Source of the DNA: JAURNZ01 sp036337715
GTDB lineage: Bacteria; Pseudomonadota; Gammaproteobacteria; Comchoanobacterales; Comchoanobacteraceae
Direction of reading: 5' to 3'
DNA: 64,000 bases
Assembly: GCA_036337715.1 (NCBI GenBank)
Contig: JAYZDS010000009.1
Location: 1-64,000, forward strand
Below are positions 42,875 through 52,558 of the stretch, in pieces. Under the pieces are notes generated by a model. That model ran no database searches and was not told where the DNA came from. It saw only the letters and a program-made list of their open reading frames with translations. Every line of letters starts with the position of its first letter. Position 1 is the first letter of the stretch. The translations under genes were made by a program, and so were the position numbers.

Positions 42875-45295
42875 TCAAATATCAATGTTATCTGCTAATA
42901 AAGCATTATCTTCAATGAAATGCTTTCTTGGCTCAACTTGATCACCCATCAACGTTGTAAAGATCTGGTCTGCTTCCATCGCATCCCCAATTTTTACCTG
43001 AAGCATGGTTCTATTCTCAGGATTCATGGTGGTTTCCCAAAGCTGTTCAGGCATCATTTCACCAAGACCTTTATAACGTTGGATATGTAGCCCTTTTTGC
43101 ACAGAAGCAAGCAGCTTATCAAGACCTTGTGGCACATCAACCAAATCTGTTTTTGTCTCACCTGACATAACATAGGCAGTGTCTGTAAACAGAGTATTTA
43201 CCTTTTCAATGAATTTACCACAGACTTGGTATAGATCAGACATAAAGAATTCTGGTGAAATCATGACACTTTTATTCACTTCGTGCTTCGCATGCTCCAA
43301 GACCATACTATAGTTACCTTCCTCACTGCTAGCACCAAGTCGAATAACAACCTTCTCAGAGTCTAACTCAATGCGTTTACTAAAATGATCATTTGCTTGA
43401 TCAATCCAAGATTGTATTGAATTTTGGTCATTTAGCATAGATTCATTCACTTTTGGCAAATATAGTAATGATTCTAAAAATATTACCGGATAACGATGAG
43501 ACAAGCGTTGAGTAATTTCCTTAGCTTTCTGATATAAACTAAAGAAATCTTTAAAATCATCTGCCTTCATTGGTGATTTGTCAGCATCAGGAAAACATTG
43601 TGCATCAGTAACGGACTGATTGAGCAAATAAGCATTAAAAGCTTGGTCATCTAATAAGTAATCTTCTTTCTTACCACGTTTAACTTTGTACAATGGTGGC
43701 TGTGCAATATATAAATGTCCTCTCTCAACCAATTCAGGCATTTGTCTATAAAAGAATGTTAATAGTAAAGTTCTAATGTGGGCACCATCGACGTCCGCAT
43801 CAGTCATCAATACAATACGGTGATATCTCAAATTATCTGGGTTATAAGCTTCTCGTCCTATCCCGCAACCTAGAGCAGAAATTAATGTACCAATTTCAGC
43901 TGAACTTAGCATTTTATCAAATCGAGCTTTTTCAACGTTCAAAATTTTACCTCTTAACGGCAAAATAGCCTGGAATTTCCTATCGCGACCCTGCTTTGCA
44001 GAACCACCCGCAGAATCACCCTCAACCAGGTATACTTCACACTTAGATGGGTCACTTTCCTGACAGTCTGCCAATTTACCTGGCAAGTTAGCGACATCAA
44101 GCACTGTTTTACGACGACTCATTTCACGTGCTTTTCTCGTGGCTTCTCTCACCCTAGCCGCTTCTTGAATTTTATAAATAATTAACTTTGCTTCATTCGG
44201 ATTTTCTAATAGGAAGTCGTTTAAGTATTGTGTGGTTAGAGACTCAACTACTGGTCTAACATCGGAGGACACTAATTTATGCTTCGTTTGCGATGAAAAT
44301 TTTGGATCATGCATAAATACGGATAAAACGGCGCTCAGACCTTCTCTGGCATCCTCACCAGATAGATTGATTTTTTGACCTTTTTTTACCAAACCTGCTT
44401 CCTCAACAAATTTGTTAAAAGAACGTGTCAGCGCACCCCTGAAACCTGCTAAATGCGTACCACCGTCAGGTTGAGGAATATTATTGGTAAAACAATACAA
44501 ACTTTCATTATAACCATCATTCCATTGCATACCAATTTCAACACGAATGTTTGATTTCTCCGCTCTAAAGTAAACAATTTTTTCACAGATAGGCGTTTTA
44601 TTCTTGTTCAAATACTGCACAAATTCTTTTACACCACCTTCGTATAAGAAAGTTTCTTTTTTATCTGTTCGTTCATCCTCAAGAGAAATTTTTATTCCAG
44701 CATTCAAGAACGCCAATTCTCGTAAACGCTTTGATAAGATCCCGTATGACATTTCAGTAATCGAGAAAACATCTCTGGATGGTTTGAAATGGACTTGTGT
44801 CCCAGATTCGGTCGTATCGGCGATGACAGCTAGAGGGGCTTCTGGATCACCATTGTGATATTTTTGTTGATGTACCTTACCATTTTTATAAATAGTTAAA
44901 ATTAAACTTTCAGATAATGCATTTACAACTGAAACACCAACACCATGAAGACCACCGGGCGTTTTGTAGGCTTCCGCATCAAATTTACCACCTGCATGAA
45001 GTACTGTCATAATTACCTCTGCAGCAGAACGATTCTCTTCAGGGTGCATGTCAACTGGAATACCCCGACCGTTATCTCTGACGGTAACAGAATCATCAGG
45101 ATGGACTTTCACAATAATGTGATTACAGTGGCCAGCCAGAGCCTCATCAATTGAGTTATCAATAACTTCAAAGACCATATGATGCAAACCAGTACCATCA
45201 TCGGTATCTCCAATATACATGCCGGGGCGCTTTCGAACTGCCTCTAAACCTTTTAAAACTTTAATACTGGATGAATCGTAATTTTTTTCTGCCAT
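42875..45295 (-). CDS. gyrB: DNA gyrase subunit B
   Basis: 806 residues. ATPase domain: MYIGDTDDGTGLHHMVFEVI and TPGGLHGVGVSVVNALS; transducer; Toprim motifs YLVEGDSAGGSAKQGRDRK (EGDSA) and LMTDADVDGAHIRTLLLTF (DxD); C-terminal QRYKGLGEMMPEQLWETTM. It negatively supercoils DNA with GyrA. It is not beside recF or dnaN here, unlike in many bacteria. It diverges from the giant membrane protein. Confidence 0.98.
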   Translation of the reverse strand: MAEKNYDSSSIKVLKGLEAVRKRPGMYIGDTDDGTGLHHMVFEVIDNSIDEALAGHCNHIIVKVHPDDSVTVRDNGRGIPVDMHPEENRSAAEVIMTVLHAGGKFDAEAYKTPGGLHGVGVSVVNALSESLILTIYKNGKVHQQKYHNGDPEAPLAVIADTTESGTQVHFKPSRDVFSITEMSYGILSKRLRELAFLNAGIKISLEDERTDKKETFLYEGGVKEFVQYLNKNKTPICEKIVYFRAEKSNIRVEIGMQWNDGYNESLYCFTNNIPQPDGGTHLAGFRGALTRSFNKFVEEAGLVKKGQKINLSGEDAREGLSAVLSVFMHDPKFSSQTKHKLVSSDVRPVVESLTTQYLNDFLLENPNEAKLIIYKIQEAARVREATRKAREMSRRKTVLDVANLPGKLADCQESDPSKCEVYLVEGDSAGGSAKQGRDRKFQAILPLRGKILNVEKARFDKMLSSAEIGTLISALGCGIGREAYNPDNLRYHRIVLMTDADVDGAHIRTLLLTFFYRQMPELVERGHLYIAQPPLYKVKRGKKEDYLLDDQAFNAYLLNQSVTDAQCFPDADKSPMKADDFKDFFSLYQKAKEITQRLSHRYPVIFLESLLYLPKVNESMLNDQNSIQSWIDQANDHFSKRIELDSEKVVIRLGASSEEGNYSMVLEHAKHEVNKSVMISPEFFMSDLYQVCGKFIEKVNTLFTDTAYVMSGETKTDLVDVPQGLDKLLASVQKGLHIQRYKGLGEMMPEQLWETTMNPENRTMLQVKIGDAMEADQIFTTLMGDQVEPRKHFIEDNALLADNIDI

Positions 45296-45396
45296 ATTTG
45301 CACCTAATTAAACCTCTATGATAATGAAATAGACCACTTAAATTCAAGAAAAAGATTGCGATGCAATTAAAATAGGTTAAGATGTTATAAAAAGTT

Positions 45397-48300
45397 ATGG
45401 CTGATACGAAGAAATTATTTACACAATTAAACGGGATCCCCGTATGCCTTGTTGAAGAAATAGATCGAACATCAGGCTTTAAGCGTGATGTTGTGCTTGA
45501 ATTAGACATCACGAAACACCAACAAAATTTGCAAAAAATCGGCGTCGTTCGTTATAGTAATCAGCCAATTCATTTACTCGATGAAGTTATCTGGCGCTTA
45601 GGTTCTCATGTTCTTCATATATATGAGGATTATCCTGAAGTATTTAAACAAGAATCCTATGGACTTGAATTGATTAATCAATTACAAGATGACTTAATAG
45701 AGCTAAAAAAATCATTTAATGATGAAAGCTTAAATCATTTGCAAAACGATGCTAGCACACAAACCATTCTGAAATATCATTTAATCGATCTAATAAGAAA
45801 TTACATAGCAAATAACGATGATAATCAAGTCGATGCTATATATTTATCTAAAGGGGTAGATCACGCATTGAAAGCTGCTTTAAACTATATTGATGATTAT
45901 GAATTCATTGAACATGATCGCTATGATCAACCGAAAGAACTCAGTCTTCAACTATTACACAAAGAAGGTCATTTGCAACGTTTGAATAATCAATCTGCAA
46001 ATACAATCACCAACTTAGTAAAACAGACAACTAGCAACCCGAAAAATGCCTTATCCCCAAAAAAATCTTGGCTGAACGAGAAGCCTAGTTGGCTACCAAT
46101 GAGTTACAAAGCCATTATCAATCTAACGATAACCGTATTGCTTACTTTAGTTTTTTCAATATTACTTAGCCATTTAGAAGCCATAAAAATGTTTGCTAGC
46201 GCCTTTTCAATCTCCAACCCTTTCATGGCAGCAGGCTTATTTTCAATTTTAATCATTTTATTCACCTCATACATCACACAATTAACACCAAGTAATGCTT
46301 TAACGCTCGATGATTTTATTTTAAAAAGCTTTAAGAGCCTCCTAACGATGTTGACCTGTATTTTAGTGCTGGTTCATTTCTTTTACCCATATAATTTCCT
46401 AAACCTTGCCATGTATCATGTGTTTGGTGGATCGGCTTCATTAGCCATCACAAGCTCAATAAGTATCATATTAACCATTTTTATATTTATCATATTGAAT
46501 CAAATCTTCACCTTTTTCACAGAACCTGATAGAGATAATAATTTCCCCACTCATGCAAAAGGTTTTGATGCAAGCTATTTTCTTATTTTCAGAGCACCTT
46601 ATAGAAATTATGTGTGGCAATTTTTTCAGACAAAAGAAAATCGTCATTTTTTTTGGCTTTGTCTAACGATTATTACTGGATTGGTCATCTTCAGTATATT
46701 GCAACAACAGTTTGTTGTAAGTTTAATCACTAGTATTTCAACAATATTCAGTATATCTAGCGTTATGGCCATACTCGCCATTATAAGTTTAGGCTTATTT
46801 GCTACAAAACTAGGCAACCTCGTCAATGTTTTTAAAAAGGATGAATCCAAACAAACTCCCAAAATTGAAAATTCAAACCTAATAGACAAAATCGGTATGA
46901 TAACTGGTTTTTTTGCTGTAATGGGCTACGTTATTTATATTGATTTCTCAATCATTAGCAATGTATTTTCAATCATAGGTAATTTATTAAGTTTAAAAAT
47001 GACTACCGTGATGTTTTCTTCACAGTTATTATTGGTGATATTTTTATGCTCAGTGCCTTTTCTTTTGCCAAAAAACATGAATATCAAAGAACTTTTTTAT
47101 AAAAATCCTTTTCTCCAGGCTGAACATATTTTTATGGAGCTTAATGAGTTTTACTATCTATATGGATTAAGACATCCCATTATTATGATGCTTTTCCTCG
47201 GTCTTTTTATTGTGGCCTTTGCATCCTTCTATAATCATTTTATCCCTGTTGTCATCAGTAATTTTGCACACACATTAGCAACTGCTTTAATTAACATGAA
47301 TGTAGGTACTGAATTATTGGCATTCACAGCATCATTAATGATTGGAAATATGCTTATTATCTTTTACGATTCTTTTACTGCAGGCAAAAGAAGCTTCATT
47401 GCAAAGCTGTCACGCATTTGGGAAATGTACCCCTTAGACACGCTTGCTGGCATAGCTTTGACACTTGCGGTACTAAATTTATTCATCTTGATTCCTTATA
47501 TCAAATTACATTTGGGCTCAGTTGCAATGATTGGGTCACTTGCCTTTTTGTTTAAGGTAGTTGTAATTGCTTACGATTTTCAACGTGACAACGCTCAAAA
47601 AAGTTTTATTGCATCGTTTTTAATGATGTTATTATGGCCATTTTTAGCCATAAAACAATTGATGGACAACCCGTCAATCGATGAATTCTACAGAATGGCA
47701 CGCTCACTTGAAAAGGCTATTATCTTCTTTTTACTTACTTTACTTTACGATATTCCATTTAAAATATTTCTACGTATCTTTGAGGTAATGATTTATAGTT
47801 TATTTAATGTTTTCATAGCTTTTACAGCAAATTATGGCATTGATCGTGCTGCTTCTTTTTTAATTTGTTCCAAGAAAAACATCTTATCATACTTAGATTT
47901 CTTCAAATGTAGTGCAAAGACAACTTTATTTACAAATAGAACACATTATAAACTGTGGCATTTAATTATTGTAATAGGTCTTATTTGGATGAGTGTTCAT
48001 TTAATTACTGTCGGCATTGGGTTAATGAGCACCCCATTGATCTATTCAACTACTCATTTATTTAATCCAAATAATATCTTAAATGGCCTGATGTATAATC
48101 CCTTAGTTCACAGTATTTTTTTTATTCAATTAGGATGGAGTATTATTTTGATACTTTCATTAGCTTTGATTCGCTTAACCAATTTGACTCACAACGACAT
48201 TTCATTTGAAGCATTCAAACAAACCATTATTGGACGCATCACTGAGTTGTCAATCTGTATAATAACATGTAGTGCTGGTTGTATTTTGCTCTGTGCCATC

Positions 48301-48543
48301 AATCTACCAATCATTGCAACACTTCAGGTATCAATATTATTTGTGAGCCTAGTTGTCCAAAGCATTATAACACACAAAGATTATGCAAATGGTGCGAGCA
48401 AAATGATGCGTCATTGCTTTGATGCCAACAATAAGTCATTGACATCAGGCGCCATCTTTAACCAACTTACAAGCCCTCAAAAAGAAATAAGAACTAAGAT
48501 ACCTGATGACGGTCTCGTATCAACAACAACACATCGTATGTAG
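45397..48543 (+). CDS. 1048-residue polytopic membrane protein, unknown function
   Basis: A cytosolic-looking N-terminal region of about 230 residues (FTQLNGIPVCLVEEIDRTSG; acidic, helical) is followed by roughly 18-20 hydrophobic segments between 235 and 1000 and a short polar tail. No known transporter signature was recognised. Size, poor similarity and position between housekeeping genes resemble the large membrane effectors or surface proteins of Legionellales; DotA or IcmX family traits were not found. The 3' end overlaps the convergent mutT by 50 bases. Confidence 0.55.
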   Translation: MADTKKLFTQLNGIPVCLVEEIDRTSGFKRDVVLELDITKHQQNLQKIGVVRYSNQPIHLLDEVIWRLGSHVLHIYEDYPEVFKQESYGLELINQLQDDLIELKKSFNDESLNHLQNDASTQTILKYHLIDLIRNYIANNDDNQVDAIYLSKGVDHALKAALNYIDDYEFIEHDRYDQPKELSLQLLHKEGHLQRLNNQSANTITNLVKQTTSNPKNALSPKKSWLNEKPSWLPMSYKAIINLTITVLLTLVFSILLSHLEAIKMFASAFSISNPFMAAGLFSILIILFTSYITQLTPSNALTLDDFILKSFKSLLTMLTCILVLVHFFYPYNFLNLAMYHVFGGSASLAITSSISIILTIFIFIILNQIFTFFTEPDRDNNFPTHAKGFDASYFLIFRAPYRNYVWQFFQTKENRHFFWLCLTIITGLVIFSILQQQFVVSLITSISTIFSISSVMAILAIISLGLFATKLGNLVNVFKKDESKQTPKIENSNLIDKIGMITGFFAVMGYVIYIDFSIISNVFSIIGNLLSLKMTTVMFSSQLLLVIFLCSVPFLLPKNMNIKELFYKNPFLQAEHIFMELNEFYYLYGLRHPIIMMLFLGLFIVAFASFYNHFIPVVISNFAHTLATALINMNVGTELLAFTASLMIGNMLIIFYDSFTAGKRSFIAKLSRIWEMYPLDTLAGIALTLAVLNLFILIPYIKLHLGSVAMIGSLAFLFKVVVIAYDFQRDNAQKSFIASFLMMLLWPFLAIKQLMDNPSIDEFYRMARSLEKAIIFFLLTLLYDIPFKIFLRIFEVMIYSLFNVFIAFTANYGIDRAASFLICSKKNILSYLDFFKCSAKTTLFTNRTHYKLWHLIIVIGLIWMSVHLITVGIGLMSTPLIYSTTHLFNPNNILNGLMYNPLVHSIFFIQLGWSIILILSLALIRLTNLTHNDISFEAFKQTIIGRITELSICIITCSAGCILLCAINLPIIATLQVSILFVSLVVQSIITHKDYANGASKMMRHCFDANNKSLTSGAIFNQLTSPQKEIRTKIPDDGLVSTTTHRM

Positions 48544-48910
48544 TTGGTAAAAACACATCATTCCTTCCCTCTGAAGGATCAGATGGTACCACATCTTTGA
48601 TATCAAACCATTTGAGCATCTGCTTTTCACAGCTTTTTGGCAAACCGTGGTAATGATTTACTAAAAAGACACTAAGGGACACTTTTTTATCGGAATAAGC
48701 ATGTTCAACATTCCCAATAAAGTCGCAGTCATCGACAGTCACACCTAGTTCCTCACGAAGCTCTCTACAACAAGCATTTTGTGGTGATTCATTGTTTTCT
48801 ATTTTGCCGCCAGGGAATTCCCAGTAACCTTTGAAAGGCCCTGAGGTGCGCATGGACATTAAAAGTTGGTTGGCATCATTTTTTAAAATGCCAACCGCAA
48901 CGTTTAACAA
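48494..48910 (-). CDS. mutT: MutT-type Nudix hydrolase (8-oxo-dGTP diphosphatase)
   Basis: 138 residues. AVGILKNDANQLLMSMR, then the complete Nudix box GGKIENNESPQNACCRELREELGV (quoted in part; GX5EX7REUXEEXGU fits). It removes 8-oxo-dGTP from the nucleotide pool. Its 3' end overlaps the membrane-protein gene; an E. coli mutT-like role is likely but other Nudix substrates cannot be excluded. Confidence 0.9.
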   Translation of the reverse strand: MLNVAVGILKNDANQLLMSMRTSGPFKGYWEFPGGKIENNESPQNACCRELREELGVTVDDCDFIGNVEHAYSDKKVSLSVFLVNHYHGLPKSCEKQMLKWFDIKDVVPSDPSEGRNDVFLPTTYDVLLLIRDRHQVS

Positions 48911-48913
48911 GGT

Positions 48914-49210
48914 TTATTTACCTTTTTTAATCTTTTTTTCAACTTTGAATTGATCGAAAGGTGCTGGAGGTGTATCTGATGCATAAGTTATGTAGTGAAC
49001 CGAATCAGATATGAATGTTGCCAGCATATCACCAAACCCTTTGAGTTGTTCATTCTGAGAACCTGATACTAAGGTAATTACAAATTGTATGATTGCTAAA
49101 ATGCTAACCACATAATAAAATAAATAATAAGTCGCAACACCAAGTAAAACAATGATGATACCTCTGAACCATGTTCCCCAGTTTAATAAATTTTTTGTGT
49201 CTAATGTCAT
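48914..49210 (-). CDS. DUF4389 family membrane protein
   Basis: 98 residues from the ATG at 49210, chosen for GGAGAAACT just upstream; the longer ORF to 49258 has no site. LLNWGTWFRGIIIVLLGVATY and LFYYVVSILAIIQFVITLVSG are two membrane spans, and QNEQLKGFGDMLATFISD plus the C-terminal FDQFKVEKK fit DUF4389. The family has no known function. It is 3 bases from mutT. Confidence 0.85.
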   Translation of the reverse strand: MTLDTKNLLNWGTWFRGIIIVLLGVATYYLFYYVVSILAIIQFVITLVSGSQNEQLKGFGDMLATFISDSVHYITYASDTPPAPFDQFKVEKKIKKGK

Positions 49211-49274
49211 AGTTTCTCCAAACTTGCTTCTATAATCATTATAGATAATATCTATCATTGATCAAATAAAACTT

Positions 49275-49964
49275 TTAATTATTAAAAACATCTTCTGGAA
49301 GCGTCACACCTTTGGGAAATAATAATTGGTCTAACCCGTAAACAAGTTGATTAAGATTAACTACTTTTTTTACAGCAAATAACATACCCGCCATAAAGCA
49401 ATTACGGTCTGTCGTATGATGCTTTATACTTAGTATTTCCCCTTCTCCACCAAAATGGATTGTTTGATCAGCTAATATGCCTTTTTGACGTCTACTATGA
49501 ATCTTTGCTGGCTTATTTAGCATTACAGCGGTTCTCAGTGCTGTCCCAGAAGGCTGATCTTTTTTCTGGGGATGGTGTACCTCAACAATATCAATATCAT
49601 CATAAAAATGCTCAGCAATTTGAGCACAATGCATCATTAAAAGCGCACCTAATGAGAAGTTTGGAGCAATAATAACACCCGTTTGATATTGATTAGCCAA
49701 ATTAGATAACTCATCAATGTCTTTATGCGTTAAGCCCGTTGTCCCAACCACAATAGGTAATTTATGCTCGATCGCATGTTGAGTATGTATTTTGACTTGA
49801 TCAGGCGTTGTAAGGTCTATCATTACATCAGGCTTCTGATCTTTAATGGTATTTATCAAACTATCACCCGAACCAATACCGATTACTGTATGACCGGCAT
49901 TATCTAAAGCCTTAACCGCAACTTGGCCCATTTTTCCATTATGACCTGCAACCAATACTCTCAT
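49275..49964 (-). CDS. dapB: 4-hydroxy-tetrahydrodipicolinate reductase
   Basis: 229 residues. MRVLVAGHNGKMGQVAV is the NAD(P)H motif, VVGTTGL the second cofactor loop and VEVHHPQKKDQPSGTA the active site with the catalytic His pair and Lys. It reduces the cyclised precursor toward diaminopimelate and lysine. The ATG overlaps the transporter stop by 4 bases. Confidence 0.96.
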   Translation of the reverse strand: MRVLVAGHNGKMGQVAVKALDNAGHTVIGIGSGDSLINTIKDQKPDVMIDLTTPDQVKIHTQHAIEHKLPIVVGTTGLTHKDIDELSNLANQYQTGVIIAPNFSLGALLMMHCAQIAEHFYDDIDIVEVHHPQKKDQPSGTALRTAVMLNKPAKIHSRRQKGILADQTIHFGGEGEILSIKHHTTDRNCFMAGMLFAVKKVVNLNQLVYGLDQLLFPKGVTLPEDVFNN

Positions 49965-51301
49965 CCAACCTCCTTAAATAGTAGAAATAAAATCCATGCT
50001 GGGACAACATACTGAATCATTTTATACCAAATGAAAAATATATTAGGATTTGTTGACAATGCCCTTTTTAAGTCTTTAGTTGGGATTTTCCATCCAACAA
50101 AAATTGCAAAACCAAGGCCACCCTCGAGTAAAAATATATTTGTGGCTAAGTAACTAATCCATTCGAAGAAATTCGGCATTCCAGCAATAGACCAGTGTGA
50201 TAAAACATTAAATGATAATGCGCTTAAAATACCTAAAAGCCAAACAATGATCCCCATGATAGTAACAGCGTATTTTCGTGACCAATTTAAATGAGATATC
50301 CCAAAAGCAACTAATGGTTCTAACAATGAAATAGATGAGGTCCATGCTGCAAATAATAGTAAAACAAAAAAGCCTAACGCCAATAAAAGACCGTAATTCA
50401 TTTTTGCAAAAGCAATTGGCATAGTCAAAAACATCAATCCAGGGCCTGAATCTGGGTTAAGACCATTACTAAAGACAATACTAAAAATTGCAAAGCCGCT
50501 CATTAAAGCCACCAATGCATCAAAAAAAGCAATTGTGAAAACCAACCTTACAATTTTTGTTTTTTTTGGTAAATAAGCACCGTACACTAGCATACAACCA
50601 GCGCCCACAGCAAGTGTAAACAAGGCATTACCAAGCGCTGCAATCATGACTTCGAATGAAATTTCATGCCATCTAAACTGAAACAAATAAGTTAAAGCCT
50701 GCTGTCTTCCAGGCAGAAACAAGCCATAGATATCTAATATTACAAGCACTATGAATAATACCGGCATCATAATCTTCGAAGCTTTTTCAATCCCTTTTTG
50801 AATTGGCCAGATAACAACTGCCATCGTGAGCAACAAAAAAATGGAATGATAAACCGTGAGTTTAAGGGGGGATGCCATTAAATCAAACCAATGTTGTTTG
50901 ATCACAGGGACACTTGGTTGATCAAATTTACCTGAGATGACCCAAATTAAATAATCAAAATCCCAACCCGCAACAACACAATAAAATGAAAGGATACAAA
51001 TCAAAGTAATCAAGCTCAAACGCCCTAACCAAACCCAGGCGGAAAGCGCATGATATTTTTTTGATAGTTGTTTTAAAGCACTGATTGGATCATCTCTGCC
51101 TAAAATACCAATACTCATCTCAGCAAGCATCAATGGAACCCCTAGAGCAAAGACAAAAAATAAATATAAAAGTACGAAAGCACCTCCACCTTGTCTTCCA
51201 ATTTCATATGGAATTTTCCAAATGCTGCCTAAACCAACTGCTGCACCAGTCGCAACTGTCACAAAGGCTAAACTTGATGACCATCTTTCTTTCAATGACA
51301 T
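49961..51301 (-). CDS. sodium-dependent transporter, SNF (neurotransmitter:sodium symporter) family
   Basis: 446 residues and 11-12 membrane segments. FVTVATGAAVGLGSIWKIPYE is the unwound first helix with the sodium site (AAVGLGSIWK), followed by GGGAFVLLYL, both diagnostic for LeuT-type NSS carriers. It imports an amino acid or similar solute with sodium. It overlaps dapB by 4 bases; the substrate cannot be inferred. Confidence 0.93.
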   Translation of the reverse strand: MSLKERWSSSLAFVTVATGAAVGLGSIWKIPYEIGRQGGGAFVLLYLFFVFALGVPLMLAEMSIGILGRDDPISALKQLSKKYHALSAWVWLGRLSLITLICILSFYCVVAGWDFDYLIWVISGKFDQPSVPVIKQHWFDLMASPLKLTVYHSIFLLLTMAVVIWPIQKGIEKASKIMMPVLFIVLVILDIYGLFLPGRQQALTYLFQFRWHEISFEVMIAALGNALFTLAVGAGCMLVYGAYLPKKTKIVRLVFTIAFFDALVALMSGFAIFSIVFSNGLNPDSGPGLMFLTMPIAFAKMNYGLLLALGFFVLLLFAAWTSSISLLEPLVAFGISHLNWSRKYAVTIMGIIVWLLGILSALSFNVLSHWSIAGMPNFFEWISYLATNIFLLEGGLGFAIFVGWKIPTKDLKRALSTNPNIFFIWYKMIQYVVPAWILFLLFKEVG

Positions 51302-51382
51302 ATATTTTTTCCCTGAATAAAGCTATTATAACGCCTTGTTTTAATCTGTACATAAAATAATTTTTGTGATAATTTATGAATT

Positions 51383-52543
51383 ATGTTTTCGACACAATTT
51401 AAGTATTTTTTCGTATTATTTTTCTCACTATCTTCAACACCATATGCACAAAACAGTCAACCGGCTAACAACACTGCCACCTTTGATTACCAAATCGTTG
51501 TTGATGCAGGTAGCACAGGAACAAGATTACATATTTTCAAAATAGAAACCTCAAATACGAAGAAAAACTTACCAAATATTGAAGAAATCTATTTCTCTCA
51601 GATCTCCACTGGAATCGCTTCTCATATTAATAGTCAACGTGAAATCAATGAACATTTATCTGCGATCTTCAATCCGACACAAAGATATTGTTTTCAAACT
51701 AAAATACCATGTAGTAGTGCCCCCGTACATTTTCTTGCTACCGGTGGTGCCCGCATTTTGAAACCTTCACAACAAAAAACTCTCTTCAATTATGTGCAAA
51801 CTTGGCTGGAAGATTACAGTATGTTTCAAAATATTGCAGAAATTAGAGTATTAACAGGGAAAGAAGAAGCCGAGCTTGGTTGGTTAACCTCATTTGAAAA
51901 CGAGATTAAGCATAATCAACCATTCGGTGCATATTTTGAGCTTGGTGGTGCTTCGTTACAATATGCCTACTTTTTAGACGATCCCAAACAAGCAAACACA
52001 CATTTTCATATTGGCAATAAAGATATCTACTTAAAAACAGGAAGTTGGCTAGGGTTTGGATTAAATGAAGCAACCAATCGTGTTATTGACTATTGGCATG
52101 TCAGTCATGCGGTCTGTTTTCCCAAAGGATCGAATAAAACCAGTAGTTTTAACTATTCAAGATGTTTCTCTCTATTTCAAAATTACTTAAATGTGAATGA
52201 AAATTTTACTAGCCATAAGGTGTTAATTGAAAAATTAGTTGAAAAAAATGCGCCTATAAAACTTGGTGCTGCATTCGATTATTTAATTCCGAGTGGCTTT
52301 AAAGTCAACGAACCTGGCAAGTTTCATGATAAATTGAAATCAGTTTGCGCTATGCCTTGGAGACAAATAAGAAGTGATTACATTGACCTTGTGTCGATTC
52401 ATCAAGCAGATATTTGTGCTCATGGCACTTATGTACTAACGCTATTTTCTGTACTTGACTTACCAAAAAGTTATTCCAATTACATATTCAATAACCTAAG
52501 TTGGTCTCGTGGCGTGATTATCAAGTCCTGGCTACAGAAATAA
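51383..52543 (+). CDS. secreted GDA1/CD39-family nucleoside triphosphate diphosphohydrolase
   Basis: 386 residues. Residues 1-22 form a Sec signal peptide (FFVLFFSLSSTPYAQ). Apyrase-conserved regions: ACR1 VVDAGSTGTRLHIFK, ACR2 LATGGARI, ACR3 GKEEAELGWLTSF and ACR4 YFELGGASLQYAY. Bacterial members are rare and best known in Legionella pneumophila, where the secreted NTPDase aids intracellular replication. It hydrolyses nucleoside tri- and diphosphates. A periplasmic or host-vacuole location is likely; transfer from a eukaryotic host is an old possibility. Confidence 0.93.
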   Translation: MFSTQFKYFFVLFFSLSSTPYAQNSQPANNTATFDYQIVVDAGSTGTRLHIFKIETSNTKKNLPNIEEIYFSQISTGIASHINSQREINEHLSAIFNPTQRYCFQTKIPCSSAPVHFLATGGARILKPSQQKTLFNYVQTWLEDYSMFQNIAEIRVLTGKEEAELGWLTSFENEIKHNQPFGAYFELGGASLQYAYFLDDPKQANTHFHIGNKDIYLKTGSWLGFGLNEATNRVIDYWHVSHAVCFPKGSNKTSSFNYSRCFSLFQNYLNVNENFTSHKVLIEKLVEKNAPIKLGAAFDYLIPSGFKVNEPGKFHDKLKSVCAMPWRQIRSDYIDLVSIHQADICAHGTYVLTLFSVLDLPKSYSNYIFNNLSWSRGVIIKSWLQK

Positions 52544-52558
52544 AAATACCTTAGATTT

